A stretch of DNA of 64,000 nt from NCBI GenBank assembly GCA_026261815.1, contig JAMPIT010000174.1:3968001-4032000 (forward strand), given 5' to 3'. Under the pieces are notes generated by a model. That model did no database searches and had not been told where the DNA came from. It saw only the letters and a list, made by a program, of their open reading frames with translations. The position numbers and the translations under genes were made by a program. Shown here in pieces: positions 39,259 through 52,527 of the stretch (position 1 is the stretch's first letter; the number at the start of each line of letters is the position of its first letter). This DNA is from Monarcha castaneiventris obscurior. Lineage: Eukaryota > Chordata > Aves > Passeriformes > Monarchidae.

Positions 39259-41382
39259 CAGTCTCCATTTGACAACTGCTTTTGCATGGACAAAGCAATG
39301 AGAATCAGAATGTGAGATTTCACTTGCCCAAGGACAGAAATCCGTTAGTCTTTAATCTTTTGACAGCTATTTCTGGGAATTTTAGTTAATTTTCTTCATG
39401 TGCATTCAAATGACAAGCATTTAGCTGAGTGGCTCTGCTGTGGCCCTCATTGATTTTAGTACTTTCCAAGTCTGGTGTCAGCATGTGTATTTCTGCTGTG
39501 ACATGGTGTTGACATTTTACTGTGTACTGAAAGAGATAATAATTCATCTGTTCTCAAGCACAATGGGCTTCCTTTGTCAACAACCAGAGCAATGGGAAAC
39601 TCTGCCCTCCTTTTGTCATGTATGTATGAACAGAACAGAAGCAAACTGAGGTGAAATGAGCTGATGACTAGTACAGAAACAGACTAACAAGCTGCCACTG
39701 TGAGAACAATTAAAAGTATTAGAAAAGGGAACTCAGCAATGAAGCTTTACTTATCTCCTACCCAAAGTGCTTTCCCCCTATTCCACGTGACTGGATGCTG
39801 TGTTACAGTAAACTGTGTGCTTTTTTGGGGTAAGCTTGTGTCGTTTTGGTTTCATCAAATATTAAAAATAAGCTACAGTTATACTGGGTATTTTGACACA
39901 AATCAATGCTTAAAGAATGAAGATTAAGAAAAAAATAAGAAAATGAGTGAAACAGATGAAAACAAAGAAAAGGGGAACCATATTTATGGTATCACTTTTC
40001 ATAGTGAGAATACGGTTAATTATAATCACTTATGATTCTTTTGAAACTTGTGCCAGTGCGCCAGTGCTATTGCCATAGGGAACTGTGATGTCGACTTTTA
40101 GATAGCTTGGCCTTGGAAACCGGCCTTTCATCATGCCTTCTGATTTCATTAGCCAGTGTTTGACCAACAGAGGAACAAAAGTGTTAAAATACAGCAAAGA
40201 TGTTAATTTATATAATAGGCATTGTATTGGTACACTGTCCATAGGGAAATCCTGTTACAGGTGGATGTGTTATATCTTAACTGCCATCAATCACACATCT
40301 TGTCAGACAGCAGTTTGACATTATGGCTGTGCAGAATATGATTTTTGACTGACAGATTAGGTCATGTGAATTTTTTTAAGGTAGCTTTTCATCTATACAT
40401 AAATATTACTGGTCCTTTACCCCAAAATTTTTTGATGTGACATAATTTTCCTAATTTTGTACTTAATTTGGGAAATTGTTAGTCTCATTACTTAGTAAAG
40501 CTTTCTCTGTATATACACCAGTATTTTGTAAAAATAAAATAAAAAAATTACAAAGGAGTGCCTTATATTGACATTACATTCCTATTTTTAATTTATTTTT
40601 ACAATGCACATAAATTTGGGAGACAGATACCTTAAAAAGACAATGCATCTCCAAAACTCAGCTAAATGCATGGACATTTTTACCTTCTGTACTTAATGTA
40701 ACAAGAAATTGACTTTCAAAGATCCACTAGATTCTACTTCATAAAAATTCCTAAGATATTTTATGCATTAAAAACACTAAATTCAGAAAGAATTTTAAAT
40801 TTTAAATCTCTAGCTCTTGCATTTTTTTCTTTTACATTCAAAAGTATCTTGAAAATAAACCAAACTAAACATCAACACTGGACACACATGGGGGTTAATA
40901 TCCCAAAAATTTAACTGGAATGGAAGCAAGTTAGAATACTCCATCTGCAGGAGTGTAATTGTTTTCTTTTAAAAGTAACTGTCTGCAAAAGAGCTTTCTC
41001 AAGTGACTCTTACTTTGTGAGAGCAATGGGGGAACCTTACTGGAAATATCTACAGTTTGTAACTATACAAACAGTACAAGTTCACAGTCCTGACTCAGGC
41101 AAAACCTGCAATGGGTTTCTTGAGGGTTCTTCTGAATAAAGCACTGCTTGACTGAGTCTGCAGCTTGGAAACAGCCCCTTGCAGATTAAGAAATAGCAAC
41201 TGCTAGTTCTCTATGCTTCTCTTAAGTACAATACTGAGCTATTTAAGTGTTCATTTAGACTCAACATTTTAAACATACAAAAAAAAAACTTAAAGAAATC
41301 TCCCCTGTGAGAAACACCACAATTTTTTTATATTTTCACATAGCAAAATTGCCCTTTAAAATATCCCTGTATGCCCTATTAA

Positions 41383-41411
41383 GCATGTATGCATGCATTT
41401 ATGCATCTATG
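41383..41411. repeat. ATGC-type short repeat
   Basis: Imperfect repeats of the self-complementary ATGC/GCAT unit ('catgtatgcatgcattta'). Too short to be more than a minor microsatellite. Confidence 0.7.
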
Positions 41412-43447
41412 GTATTAGGAATAAAAGTTGCTGTTACTACTTCACTGCAGTGTTTTACTCTGGTCAGCAGGATACCACTGTAGTTGTATTGGAATAATAG
41501 AATAATTTGTATTAAAGTGTAGAATAATGTGCACACTTTCTCCTGTTGAACTGAAAAAACACTTTCATAATTCCGTATCTGTAGAGCCTATTTATACATT
41601 TTTTTAAATTCCTTTATGTTCAAGAATGGATATATGTATATATTAGTAAACATAAAATTATTCTGATATCTTATGCCATTATCAGCATATTGTGTATCCT
41701 AAAATAATCTTCAAATTCCTAAATTTTAACTAGTCAAGTGAAAAGGTAGCTATATTAAGCTGCCTGTTACAAAGATTTCTAATCTCACCAACTTAGAAAT
41801 ATTCAACAAATATTCCAGATATGGGAGAATAATTGCATGAAAACACATACATAGTCTGATAGTATGGAGACTGGCAATTTCCACCATGTGCACAAGTGGG
41901 CACTTCAGTTTTCTGAAAATGAGTGCCCCAGAGCATATGTGATAGAGGTATGTATAACACCCACTGATACAAATTTGTTAGCAAATTCTTCAGCAGCTTT
42001 TCTGTAATATGAATGCTGGAGTTTTTGGGGTTTTTTTTGAAACAAATTTGTAGTGGATGCTACAGCCCCAGTGCCCTGTTTATTACATGTATGGTCTTGA
42101 CTACTTGAATCTGTGCAACCCATTTAAAAACAGACTGCAAAATGCCAAAGACTTTCTTTCACTTCCAGTCCTGCTCAAGTTTTCTTTGAGGCAGTGCTCA
42201 TCTGAATCATTGCCTGTTTCTTGCTTAAAAAACATTCATATTCAAAGCACCATTAGCACAATAGCAATTAACAAAGAGCCTTTTATGCCAACGTGCTACA
42301 ACTTCATCTCACACACCCTTTACAGGAAAAAGGTCTTTTTTCTTCTTTCCAGTATCAGTGAAGCACTCATGCCATGCGAAAAGAATGCTCCCTTTCAGTG
42401 CAGAGGAGACATGACTGTGCCTTATGTGAATCTACTCTACATACAACTGAGGGGAGGACAAGGTTACCTAAAAGATCTTTCTCATTTCTAACCTTTATGA
42501 AAGTTCATGGTATTGGGAATTGCATATTAACAACCAGATGCGGGATTTCGTGTGGAAATGGCACAGTGCTTCCACAGGATGTTTTTTCTTAATTTTTATT
42601 TGCTTTAAAGGATAGGAAAAACACTTTTAGGTTCGTCACAAGTATAATCAACAGGAGCAAGAAAGGACAGCAATTAGCATTGAGTCATTCACAACAGTCA
42701 TTCCCAAAATATTGCTAACACTGAGCAGTAAATGGGAAGCAGGAAGAATCTGCATCTATATCACGTTAGGAATTGGTGGGGTTTGTTGCCAATACTACCT
42801 CAAGTTGCCACATTGGCACTAAGACAAACACTGAGGGTTTTCCCATGAAGTAGGACTGTTTCTTTATGGTATGCTGAAGATGTAATGATCATATTAATTA
42901 GAGAAAAACAAGAGAAAGTGGAAAAGTTTTATACTTCCTCCTAATAATAATTATAATTTATAGGCAATTTCACAAGACAAAAAAGTAACACAAAGTTGGT
43001 CAGAAAAACACAGATCACAAACACATTTGCAGTAATGGCATATAGGCAATATAAAAGCATTTTAGAGTAATGTAAAGATAGATATGAGGATCTAACTGCC
43101 CCAAAACATCTTCAGTATCAGTCACAATATTTCCAATACCGGAACTACACAACCCTGTGACATGTTAATAAACTTGATCATTCAGGAACAGCTGTAACAT
43201 TGTCTAGAATGTGTTACCCTGAGTTCCCACTAGCACAACACACACTCGTAAAACAAGAAACAAAAAAGAAACGACCCCTCAAAGGCTCTTGTGTGCCTTT
43301 ATTTCACACTGAATAAGCAGGCACAGTACAGCCTGCTGCTAAGCTTTTCCTTACCAGTTGGTCAAAACATGGATAGACTCTTGGTTACAGCTCCTAATGT
43401 GTTGATCAACTGACCCAGAATAACAAAGGCTAAGGGTAAGCAACACA

Positions 43448-43580
43448 GAAATTACTATACTGGATCAGACCTGAGTCGGTCTAGTCTAACATCCTGCCTC
43501 TGCAAGGAGCCAGAGGGATGTGTAAGAATGCAGCACCAGCCAGCTGCCCCTATTTCCGTATGTTCTAGCAACAACTGTTC
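43448..43580 (-). mobile_element. Probable ancient CR1/L3-type LINE 3' fragment
   Basis: The segment 'tatactggatcagacctgag' at 43,457 and then 'ggtctagtctaacatcctgc' at 43,478 is like the reversed 3' region of old sauropsid CR1-type LINEs, whose consensus runs 'actggatcagacc..ggtccatctagtccagtatcctg'. Further right the match fades. The match is from memory and the family is not certain. Confidence 0.5.
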
Positions 43581-46500
43581 TAAGAAGAAATAACTTAATG
43601 GGTTTAGCATTGTTTCTCAGTTACTGCTTTCCAAGCTGTGGATTGAGGGGCAAAGGGTAGAAATTGTACATCTCAGAGGAACAATTAACTTTGTTCTTGA
43701 TTCCCTGAGGTGTACAGTAAGCCATAATACCGTAAATTAACCCAAGGAGAATTTGCCATAATAGATCTAAACTGATAGCATAAAAAATGTTCATACATTT
43801 GCATTTAAAAGTGCCTCTTTTTTCCTGTTTTTTAAAGATTTTTCATTGCCAGTTTGAGGGAAAAAAAACACTCTAATTTTTTTTTCTGTTATAATACAGA
43901 AAGCATTGCATATGCATCACACATTAATCACAGAAAAATTAAGGACACAGAAAAACAAATATGATAAATCACACATCCTTTTGCCTGAGATATAATACAG
44001 CATCAGGCCTGTATACCTCATTAACTACCATGTTTGCCATTAACACTTCACAAAAATGTGTGAACATATAGCTGCATTATGAAGCTGTTAAAAAAGAAAA
44101 CAGCCTTTAATTTTTTCTGCTTCATCTTCCTCTCTATATTAGATTAAAATCATCCATACTGCATATATTTCCTGGCTTAAAATACAAAAATTTCCTTTAT
44201 GATGGAATCTACAAGGTATTCCACTCACTGTAGTACTTACAGCACATTATTTCCTCCCTAACCCAATATGAAATCTTTCCTAAATAAGCTTGACCTGCTC
44301 ATACACTGCTGTTTCATTCAGCTTCCTACACAGCACTCAGACAAGCTGGACCCAAGAGTCTCTTGGTAGGATATGAGCAATGTGGCTCTCATTTTTCACA
44401 TGCACTCTCACTCCCCAGGACAAGGAGTATACGCACTAAATGTTTTGTCCAACATTTCATCACTTCTGTTTTTCTTAATACTCACATACACATACAAGTT
44501 AGGGAGAGCAAATCAATGAAACAAATCCCCCACTTAGAACAGAAAGTGCTGAATCTCATCCTTAGTTCTTTGAAAAATTTATTTCAGTTGAAGTTCGACC
44601 ATGGACTGCTTTCCTTAGCACAGCCACATGCCAAATGAAGCTGCTGAATGCACTCTCATTCCTGCCCTCTCTTGTCAATAAATACATGTTTAATTATATT
44701 AACTTCAAGACACTTCTTCAAACATCTCTCTTCCACAGCAGCTCCCAAAATAACTCTCAAATTAAGAAATCACATTCATTTCCTGAAATTCCTAAATATA
44801 TCCCATACTTCAGATAGGAAAGACTACTATTTGATTCAGATTCATTACTTCAGGTGAAAGACCACGACTGCTTTCATCAGGCTCTCTGGAACCTCCCCTT
44901 AGTACTGGGCAATTTTAAACACAAACCCACATTTATTATAATGCGGAGTGTTAACATTTGGAACATGAAAAGAGAATATTAAAAAAATTCTGAATGCTAA
45001 CATCCAGCTTTGTACTGGATGTTACTCCAGTATTTTACCCACTTGGGGTGCTAGTGGTCTACCTTATTTAATGGAGAGGAACTTACTGGGATTAAGGAAC
45101 TGTCTCTATTTTTTTTTTTCTGATTCTATATACTAAAGTCTATAAAAATGAGGAACTGTTTCTCCTTAGCGGAATCCCTGGTAATTACACTCATACCCTT
45201 TATTATATTCTTTCACTCTTATTGCTGTTGTTTCATATATTTTTTGTGCAGTTCATGCATAGATCATGACAAATATTCATACATGCAAGTACATGAGCAG
45301 TATATTTATCCTAAAAAATGTGTAGCCTCTGCCTTGTCCCAACAGCTTCACAGGGACAATACACGCTAAATTAATGACAAGGTAGCAGTTCTGGCATTTA
45401 GAATGCCTCCCAAGCCTGTACTCCTTCGTTCACCTTTTGTGAACATGAAAAGCTCCTGCTTTCACAGCTGTTTGTGAAGCTGGAGCCTGGCACTGAGAAC
45501 CTCCTCTAGGAATCCTGACCATATTGTCTACGTCACTCAGTTCCTTCAAGTTACAGAGCAAAATATAAATAAGATTTAACATCTTCTGGTGATGCAGGCA
45601 CTAGCAAACAAGTCAGCTTGTTTGTCTTGCAGGGGTATATGTTGTCAAAGATGCATTTCATTGAAAGATTTTTTCAAAGGCTTCAGGATTATTCTTCAGT
45701 CAAAAATGGTAAAACTTGCTGTGGCCTTAACACACACAGTCAACTGCATAAGTAACCTGTCATTATAAAACTGACTCATTAAAACAATGGGCCAGGAGTA
45801 ACCTTGAAAAAGGATTTTGAAAGATTATTGCTAAATGTAAAGAGAAATTCAGGAGATAGCAGTGGATAAAAATAAACCCTGGTTAGGAAAAATGGCATAT
45901 TTTTACCAACTCTGATTTAACATAAAAAGCAGGAATGCAATTCTCAATGACTGTCCCACAGTAAGAATCACTGAAGTACAATTCTACACTTTACAACAAG
46001 AGTATTTAAGATCTCTGCTTTTATATCCCTTGTTATTTCTTTTAGCAAGTTACTAGAGCATGATGGATATGAAATAGCGAGTATTACCAGTATAAAGAGT
46101 ATTTGTGCTTTTTTTTTCAAGAAGCATAAATCAGGATAAATCCACTGAAAAAAGAAATCCATTTACATTAATACTAAATCTAGTACTGCTTGTGTTTATT
46201 AAGCATTGGGATATTTTATTCACGAAGATTTTATGTTTATAGATACATATGAGCATATCTTACAACTGACAAAATTGTAGTTGCTCTTGGAAATGAGAAA
46301 TTTCAAAATCTGTGTTACTTGAGAGAAAATGCAAGCCTGTATTTCACATCTTAGTTGCAACATTTGCTCCTAATACAGCAAATAAAAGCAGAAATCAACT
46401 TCATGCAAAACTGTAAATTATCTCAATCATTAAAATGTGTGAACTTAACTAGGCTAAGAAAGAAAAAATTAAAAAATTATATATTTGGAAATCTAAAAGC

Positions 46501-47182
46501 AATACAAGTTGAGTTAAAAAATCTGAAACTGGAAAACACAAGAGCTGATAATTTATTTTATGGATGACAGACTGTAAGACCAGCAAGATTCATTGTAATT
46601 CTACATTCTGACCTCCTGTACAATGTTACCCAGAGGAATTCTCTGCATTCATCACTCTACTCACCACAGCTAGCAGTAGCTGTCATAGAACTAGAGGACT
46701 GCTTTGGAAAATAAACAGAAAATCCTGAGTTTAAAATTTTCAAACCACAACTTCAGTGACATTTCCCAAAGGACAATGGCAATTGCTCATAGAAAAATCT
46801 TGTGCTTGTTTTGCATTTTTTAAAGTCAAAGTTACCACATTGGTGTCTTAAACTGTGTACTCCAGATTTAGGGATGGAAGAGGCCTCAGGAGTTTCTAGT
46901 TCTCTTAACTCTTAATGTCTTGATTAGCACAAACTTCATACAGTAAAGCATGTTACTTTCATCATCACCAAGACAGCTCTCAGAAGTCTTTTCAATTTTT
47001 CAGTATCTTTATTGAATTGTGAACATAAGAACTGAGCATACTAATATATTAAAATCTGTTCTATATCTCAAAACTGTAGCAATGGGTTTTCCCACATTCA
47101 TCCAAGCTTTTCCAGACTTTTTTCTGTAAGATATTAACCTTTATGAGAATTTTCCATCTTCCAATTCTTTTATTGCAGTGTA
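43581..47182. other. AT-rich noncoding stretch, no gene seen
   Basis: About 3.6 kb of AT-rich sequence. Overlapping + frames at 44,363-44,857 show no recognisable content. No RNA gene or confident repeat was seen. Confidence 0.55.
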
Positions 47183-47746
47183 TACACAGGATCTGGCTGA
47201 GCTGAAGGTAATATTCTTCACAGCAGCTGGCATGGTACTTTAGACTTGTTATGACAAAAGTCTTGGTAACACATTAGTGATTTAGCTATTTCTGAGCAGT
47301 ACTGCACAGCACCAAGGCTTCCTCTGCTTTTCATTCTGCCCTCCCACAGAGAGCAGGCTGGTGGTGGGCAAAAGGTGTAAGGGGACACCCTTCCAACTGA
47401 GCATAATCTGTGGTTCTGTGACAGCTGATCCAAACTGGCCAAATGGATATTGCATGTCACATAATGTCACTCTTGCCAATAAGAAGTATGGGGTAGTTTT
47501 TCCCAGGTAGACATGCTGGTTGGGCATTGGTCTGCTTGGAGGAGGTGGTGTGCAACTGCCTTTGCATTGCTCCCTCCCCCTCTTGCTATCACTTTAACTG
47601 TCTTTCTCTTGACTCTCAGTATTTTCTTACTTTTTTTCTTACTTTTGCTCTTCTCTCCCCTGTCCTGTTGCAGAGACTGGGAGTGGAGGTCAATAAGCAA
47701 ATAGATGGTGGGTGCCTAAGTTACTGGCTGTGATTAACCCAATACA
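47183..47746 (+). mobile_element. Old endogenous-retrovirus LTR (solo LTR-like)
   Basis: In order, the sequence follows a widespread avian ERV LTR. The 5' part holds 'gagctgaaggtaatattctt' (47,200) and 'cagcagctggcatggtac'. Then come 'gctatttctgagcagtactg' (47,285), 'agagagcaggctggtggtgg' (47,348) and 'gacagctgatccaaactggc' (47,421). The U3 end has 'atattgcatgtcacataatg' (47,448) and 'cttgccaataagaagtatgg' (47,472). The R/U5 region includes 'taactgtctttctcttgact' (47,595) and pyrimidine tracts, and the end reads 'agttactggctgtgattaac' (47,719). Divergence is high and no flanking duplication is evident, so it is old. The overlapping short frames here are by-products. Exact ends and family are uncertain. 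Confidence 0.82.
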
Positions 47747-48860
47747 GCCTATTAAAAGATACAGTTCACATGGTTACATGCACTGTACCATCTGATAAAG
47801 CCCCTGAAGCTTTTGTGGGCAACTCCCAGTCTTGGCCTTTGGAACATTTTGGAAAAAATTGGCCTGGGTAGTCTTTACACCAATCTCTGCTGCATACTTT
47901 CTGGATCACCCCATGGTAAGAAGTGACTTCCTATACTTGCTTGAGTTCATGGAGACATAGTCCTCCAGTGCAGTGCAGCAGATCCCACACAATTTTCCAT
48001 ATCTTTCTTCCATCTCATTATGACTTCACATATGGTTTATCATTTCGGGGGCAAGATGTAGTAAAAATCTTACTTGCAAGAGCCCAACACTGCATGATAC
48101 TGTGCAGGAAAAGCACTACATGTGCAGCCACAATTAGAGCCACAGCTATAAGAAGTGCCCATGATGATCACCAAGAATAGAGCAACCTCACACCTTCCAG
48201 CATTTAGATTCTACAAATGCCTTGCTTAGCTTCTATAAATGCTAGTCTTGGGCTCTTGCCCTGACATTGTAGGTTGAGAGCTGAAATGGGGGTTTCCCAG
48301 GCAACTCAAATCTGTCTAGCAACCACCCATGTAAGCACGCATTACAAGGTCATCACAGTGTGTTTGCTATTTCCCATGGCATCATCTTGTTCCTTGGCAG
48401 CTAGAGAAGACAGATGCACATGGTGCCTGTTCAACCTTGGCTCCTGGTGCCAGCAAACAGAAGCCAGCTGGACCTGCAATCCAGCTTTTGACAGCCAGCA
48501 GCACCGCCCAGTGCTGATACAACACCCAGTCGAGAAAAGCAAACAGAAAAGGTCCCTATGTGCTCCATACACTGGATGCCCTATGGATCCACTGCCTGGT
48601 GCTTCCTTGTTCCATCTGTCTGGGTCTGCCAGCACACACAGGTAAACTATAGCACAAATCAGGTGTCCACAGAGGCATGACAGGGAGAGCTTGATGCATC
48701 CAGGGGATTCAGTGGAGGGGAAATTTCTGGAAGGATTGTGTTGAAATGGCAGCAATGGCAATTGGGGTATCTGTCACTCTTAAAAGCTTTCCTTTGCAGA
48801 ATGCAGTGACTGGGGTCACCTTAAGGGCTTGCAGTAGGAATGTAAATAGCTACTTTAGCA
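47747..48860. other. GC-richer block after the LTR, unassigned
   Basis: About 1.1 kb that stays clearly GC-richer than the surroundings, then reverts to AT-rich DNA near 48,860. It starts directly at the right end of the old LTR, so it could be degraded internal ERV sequence. However, I see no primer-binding-site-like sequence right after the LTR and no gag, protease, polymerase or envelope motif in any frame. Two unrecognised frames overlap in antisense: 123 codons on + at 48,274-48,645 and 139 codons on - at 48,342-48,761. GC-rich DNA has fewer chance stops, so such frames are not strong evidence for a gene. Other possibilities are another old repeat or an exon-bearing segment. Confidence 0.45.
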
Positions 48861-51344
48861 CGTAGTCCCACCACAGGGGTCACATAAAGTTATCTAACAC
48901 AGCAGGATGGGTAAAGCCATTAGAACTATTGTAGCCATTGATGCTTTTTTTAACTCCTTTTCATCTGTGAATCATTCACAAACACCAAAAGTGACCTTAT
49001 ATTTTCTTCCAGTTTAAGAACAAAGAATATTAGGCCCTACAGATTAAAAAATCCACTAAAAATACAGCTCTTTGATGAGATCCTCCATTTACATTTACTT
49101 ACTAGGATCTGCTAGTTAATTACTTTTTTCACTTATTATATGGCATGATTATTTTTAATTGTACACTGTTCTTGCTTGCCTCCAATTTTTGTGTCCATAG
49201 AGGAAGTACATTATATTAACACTAGTACTATTATTACAAAAAAATGTAATTGATTTGGGGGGAAAAAATAGGTGGGGAGCAGTATACCAGCTGAAAACCT
49301 GCAATTTAAAGTAGCCCAAGAAATGTGCAAATTGAACTCACCTCATTATCTTATTTTTGATATGCAGATTTAAGCAAATAAGCTCCCCCACATCTTTACA
49401 GAATAATTTTCATGTTTAAGATTAAAGCATTTCAGAAACACTGTACGAGAGCCCCTCAGAATAATCACTGCACAAGAGGTCTTTTGACATGTTAGAGCTA
49501 CAGGCATTGTTTCACCTGGGATTACCTTTTCACCTATTGGAATTTAGTATCTAAATTTGTACTAGACATTCCAATACTTGTCCCAAGCTGTCACTAGATT
49601 ATCAAGCAAAAACAACCAAGCTCAACCTCGACTCCCATTAATTCTTTCAACCTGTCCCTGTCGTACTTCCATGCTTTCCATACTTCCTAGAATGGCTAAA
49701 TACCATACTGATATTCAGAGAAGAGTTTTTACCTGAGTATTTTTTAATATAAGAAAGATGGTATTTACTACTTCTACTTCCAAATTAAAGTACTCCATTG
49801 CTGCTGTAACAAAGTATTTAATTGCTATAATCTCCAGCTAATCTAATGGGTTTTTTTCATAATTCTAGACATAAAAAGTACAAGTTTTTGAAGGTAAAGG
49901 ACTGCTATAATTGTAACAGATACACTGAGAGAGACACGAGTTTATTCAGTAGCTGAGACAGCATTTATGCTGAAAGAATAACTTGTTAAGGGAAAAAAAC
50001 CCCAACAAAATCCAAAGTAAATATTGTTTGATCAGATTAAGTAGCCAAATACCTTTGTTTACATACCCACAAAGGAAACTATTTTATCTGTCATTCATGG
50101 CTTGATACATGCAAGCAATACAATTCAAAGCAACAAACACAAACACATAAAAATGCCTTCCATCTCACTTAACAGGTGCCTGAAATAGCAGATTCTGTAA
50201 AAATAAAAAACTTTGTCTTACATAGTCTCAAACAGATCAGTCTCTGCAATTTTTCTAAAGCAGCCTCAGAAAAGATACCTTTGAGAAAATCTCAGATTAC
50301 CAAAAGGATTTGATTTTATTATAGTTCAATATAATTTTACTTTCAAATTAGGCAACACAGTCCTTTTTAAAACTAGTGAAGTAATAATTTATCTCATCAT
50401 CTGACATCAAAACAAAGCTCTGGGGAAGTTTTTAAGAAAAGATACATAATCTTTAGCATAGCAGGCTCATACCAGTTTAGAAAACAAAACGCTAATTAGA
50501 AAACAAAGGAAAAAGGCCAAAACTCAGATTCCTGTGCAGAAAAATCTACTTTCAATTAAATATTTTTATTTATTTTGATTAAAAAATGAATGAAAAGTCT
50601 AAAATTGTAGTAATAATTTGGAATAAATTGAAAAATTAAAATCATTGACCTACTGCATGGGACTGGAGTATTGATGAAATATTAATGTTGATTTATATAT
50701 AAAAGAATGTGCATCTACATTTGAGGCAGCTATCAGGATCCTCTTCCCATTGACTGCTGAAAACCACTTACCAGTTATGAGTTACACTGGCATTCCAGCA
50801 GTTTTACTTCACTCACAGCTCCTTTAAGGGGACTGAACAGTAAAGTAATATTCTAGGATGCACTTCACCATTTGTCTTTACTGTACTAGGACTTCATATC
50901 CACATAGCTTCAGCTACCTGCACTCAAATCAACACTTTGACTTTTGATCAATTTAGATAGTAAATCAGAGCAAAAAAGTGCCGTTTGACTTGGGTAATAG
51001 TGTTGTACAGTCACAGTGTGACTCCAGGATTTCATGACCTGCACAGCTCCTGCTTTGGTTTTAACTTAAAGGGAGCTTTGATACAAAAAAGCTCCAGATG
51101 TGCTCTGTTCCACCTACTTGAAGCGATACCACAGCTAGTATCAACAGAGAGGCTTAACCTAAATTCCTCCCAGTTTAAAGAAATCTGAGTGTCAATACAT
51201 TGCTTTTAAAGGGAACTTTCTGCTCTACGGAACCCAAATCAACCAGATCCTTGAAGGAGAATTACCTTCATCTCCCTTGCCTTCTTGAAGTGAACCCATC
51301 AATTGATACTTTACTTTTATTCCCTACAGGTATGTTTTACTAGA
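48861..51344. other. AT-rich noncoding stretch, no gene seen
   Basis: About 2.5 kb of AT-rich sequence. No exon, RNA gene or repeat was recognised. Confidence 0.55.
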
Positions 51345-51430
51345 ATTATAAAAAACAAAACAAAACAAAAACAAACAACAACAAAACAACAGGAAAAAAA
51401 CCAGAACAAAACAAAACCCCAAACACACAG
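51345..51430. repeat. A-rich (CAAAA)n-type simple repeat
   Basis: Imperfect CAAAA/CAACAA units on + ('aaaacaaaacaaaaacaaac'). It also explains the 60-codon Lys/Gln/Thr-rich frame across it. It lies about 155 bp before the CR1 fragment and need not be related to it. Confidence 0.88.
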
Positions 51431-51585
51431 AACTAGTCAAAAACCTCTTAAAACACAAAAGTCTGGTCTGCTGGGTGTAACTTGAGATGCTTGTGAATAA
51501 ATCTATCCCTGTTCACTGTTCTTAGACTAAAGTGACCTTTCTTCTAGCTCTCATTTTCAGTGTAATAATTTTAGTGAGTTTTTAC

Positions 51586-51840
51586 CTTGACAGGCTGGAG
51601 AGATGGGCTGACAGGAAGCTCGTGAAGCTTAACAAAAGGGATGTGCAAAGCCCTGCACCTGGGGAGAAACAATCCCATCCCAAGTAAATGCTGGGGGATA
51701 CCCAGATGGGGAACAGCTTGGTAGAAAAGAATCTGAAGGTCCTAGTAGACAACAATCTGACCATGAGCCAGCAACGTGTCCTTGCAGCCAAGAGGGCTAA
51801 TGGTATCCTGGGCTGCCTTAGGAGGAGTATTTATTCCGCC
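51586..51840 (+). mobile_element. CR1 LINE, internal ORF2 fragment
   Basis: Matches the CR1 ORF2 segment just downstream of the reverse transcriptase catalytic motif. The + strand reads 'cttgacaggctggagagatg' at 51,586, and one frame gives EKNLKVLVDNNLTMSQQ and then LAAKRANGILGCLRRSI. The homologous part of the 17-kb CR1 reads KDLGVLVDKKLNMSQQ. It needs more than one frame to follow, so it is dead. Unusually for CR1, both ends are missing: no 3' UTR or octamer tail follows, so the right side was probably deleted after insertion. Confidence 0.92.
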
Positions 51841-52475
51841 AACCATGTCATAACCTATCCTTGGAAACAGCAGATCCTTTTCTCTGCTTATTTACATGTC
51901 AGTAACACAGATAAAATCATTACAAAATTTCAGAGAATACAGAAGTAGTATAATTATCATCACTTCATCACGGTAGTGCAAATTACACTACTACAATAAA
52001 CCAATATGTACAGTATTTCAGTGCAGTGTGAGCCAAAGGAAGCCTCATTTCCAGCAGTGGGATATGCAGATTTAATATTTAGTCTTTTTCTCCTGAGGGA
52101 AATGTCAACTTTCCTGCCTTAATTCTCTTTGGCATGAAACATTCGCTGGAAATACACCTGGTTCAACAGAGAATGTTACAATTAAATACTGAATTCTGCT
52201 CTAAAATAAGCAGCTCAATTTAAATACTGAATGTCTCTTCATATTTTTTGTATCATTTTTAATTATAATAATACATGCAATTACTAGTATGCAGTACTTT
52301 TCAGCTTCAGAATTCCACAGCCAAAATTAGATCATAATAAAATATTTCTTTGGAACTTTTTTTAATTTCAATAAAAGGTTCTCTTTCACTCCTTTTTAAT
52401 GTGAATGTTCATTTTAAATGCATCCAATTTAAACACTATAGCACTTTGACAGTGCATTACAATAAAACATAAAAC
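51841..52475. other. AT-rich noncoding stretch, no gene seen
   Basis: AT-rich sequence between the CR1 fragment and the inverted-repeat cluster. No exon or RNA was recognised. Confidence 0.55.
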
Positions 52476-52527
52476 TGACAGAATTAATTAATGAACAGTA
52501 ATTACTGTAATTTACAGTAATTCTGTC
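52476..52527. repeat. Nested inverted repeats with TAATTA/CAGTAATT sites
   Basis: A perfect 14-bp palindrome, acagtaattactgt, lies at 52,495-52,508. It sits inside a larger inverted repeat with 9-bp arms: acagaatta (52,478-52,486) and taattctgt (52,518-52,526). A further cagtaatt occurs at 52,515-52,522, and attaatta lies next to the left arm. TAATTA is a classic homeodomain binding core, so a regulatory element is possible, but AT-rich DNA makes such words by chance. Symmetry is seen directly; function is inference. Confidence 0.6.

Larger units (their letters stand above)
36053..43447. other. AT-rich noncoding stretch, no gene seen
   Basis: About 7.4 kb without a recognisable gene. It includes T16 at 36,325-36,340, a 19-bp tandem repeat at 37,751, purine-rich tracts at about 38,330-38,450 and 39,213-39,258, and a short ATGC-type repeat at 41,383-41,411. 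A 144-codon frame at 42,057-42,491 (+) shows no family features, no clear signal peptide and no conserved motif I can place, and it is overlapped by other frames. I treat it as chance. Confidence 0.55.

Noticed and set aside
42057..42491. 144-codon frame on +
   Set aside because: No family resemblance, and it overlaps another + frame in a different phase and an unrelated minus frame. Nothing supports translation.
48274..48761. Antisense-overlapping frames of 123 (+) and 139 (-) codons as genes
   Set aside because: They sit in a GC-richer block where chance stops are rarer, and neither shows a motif. Kept only as part of the unexplained block.
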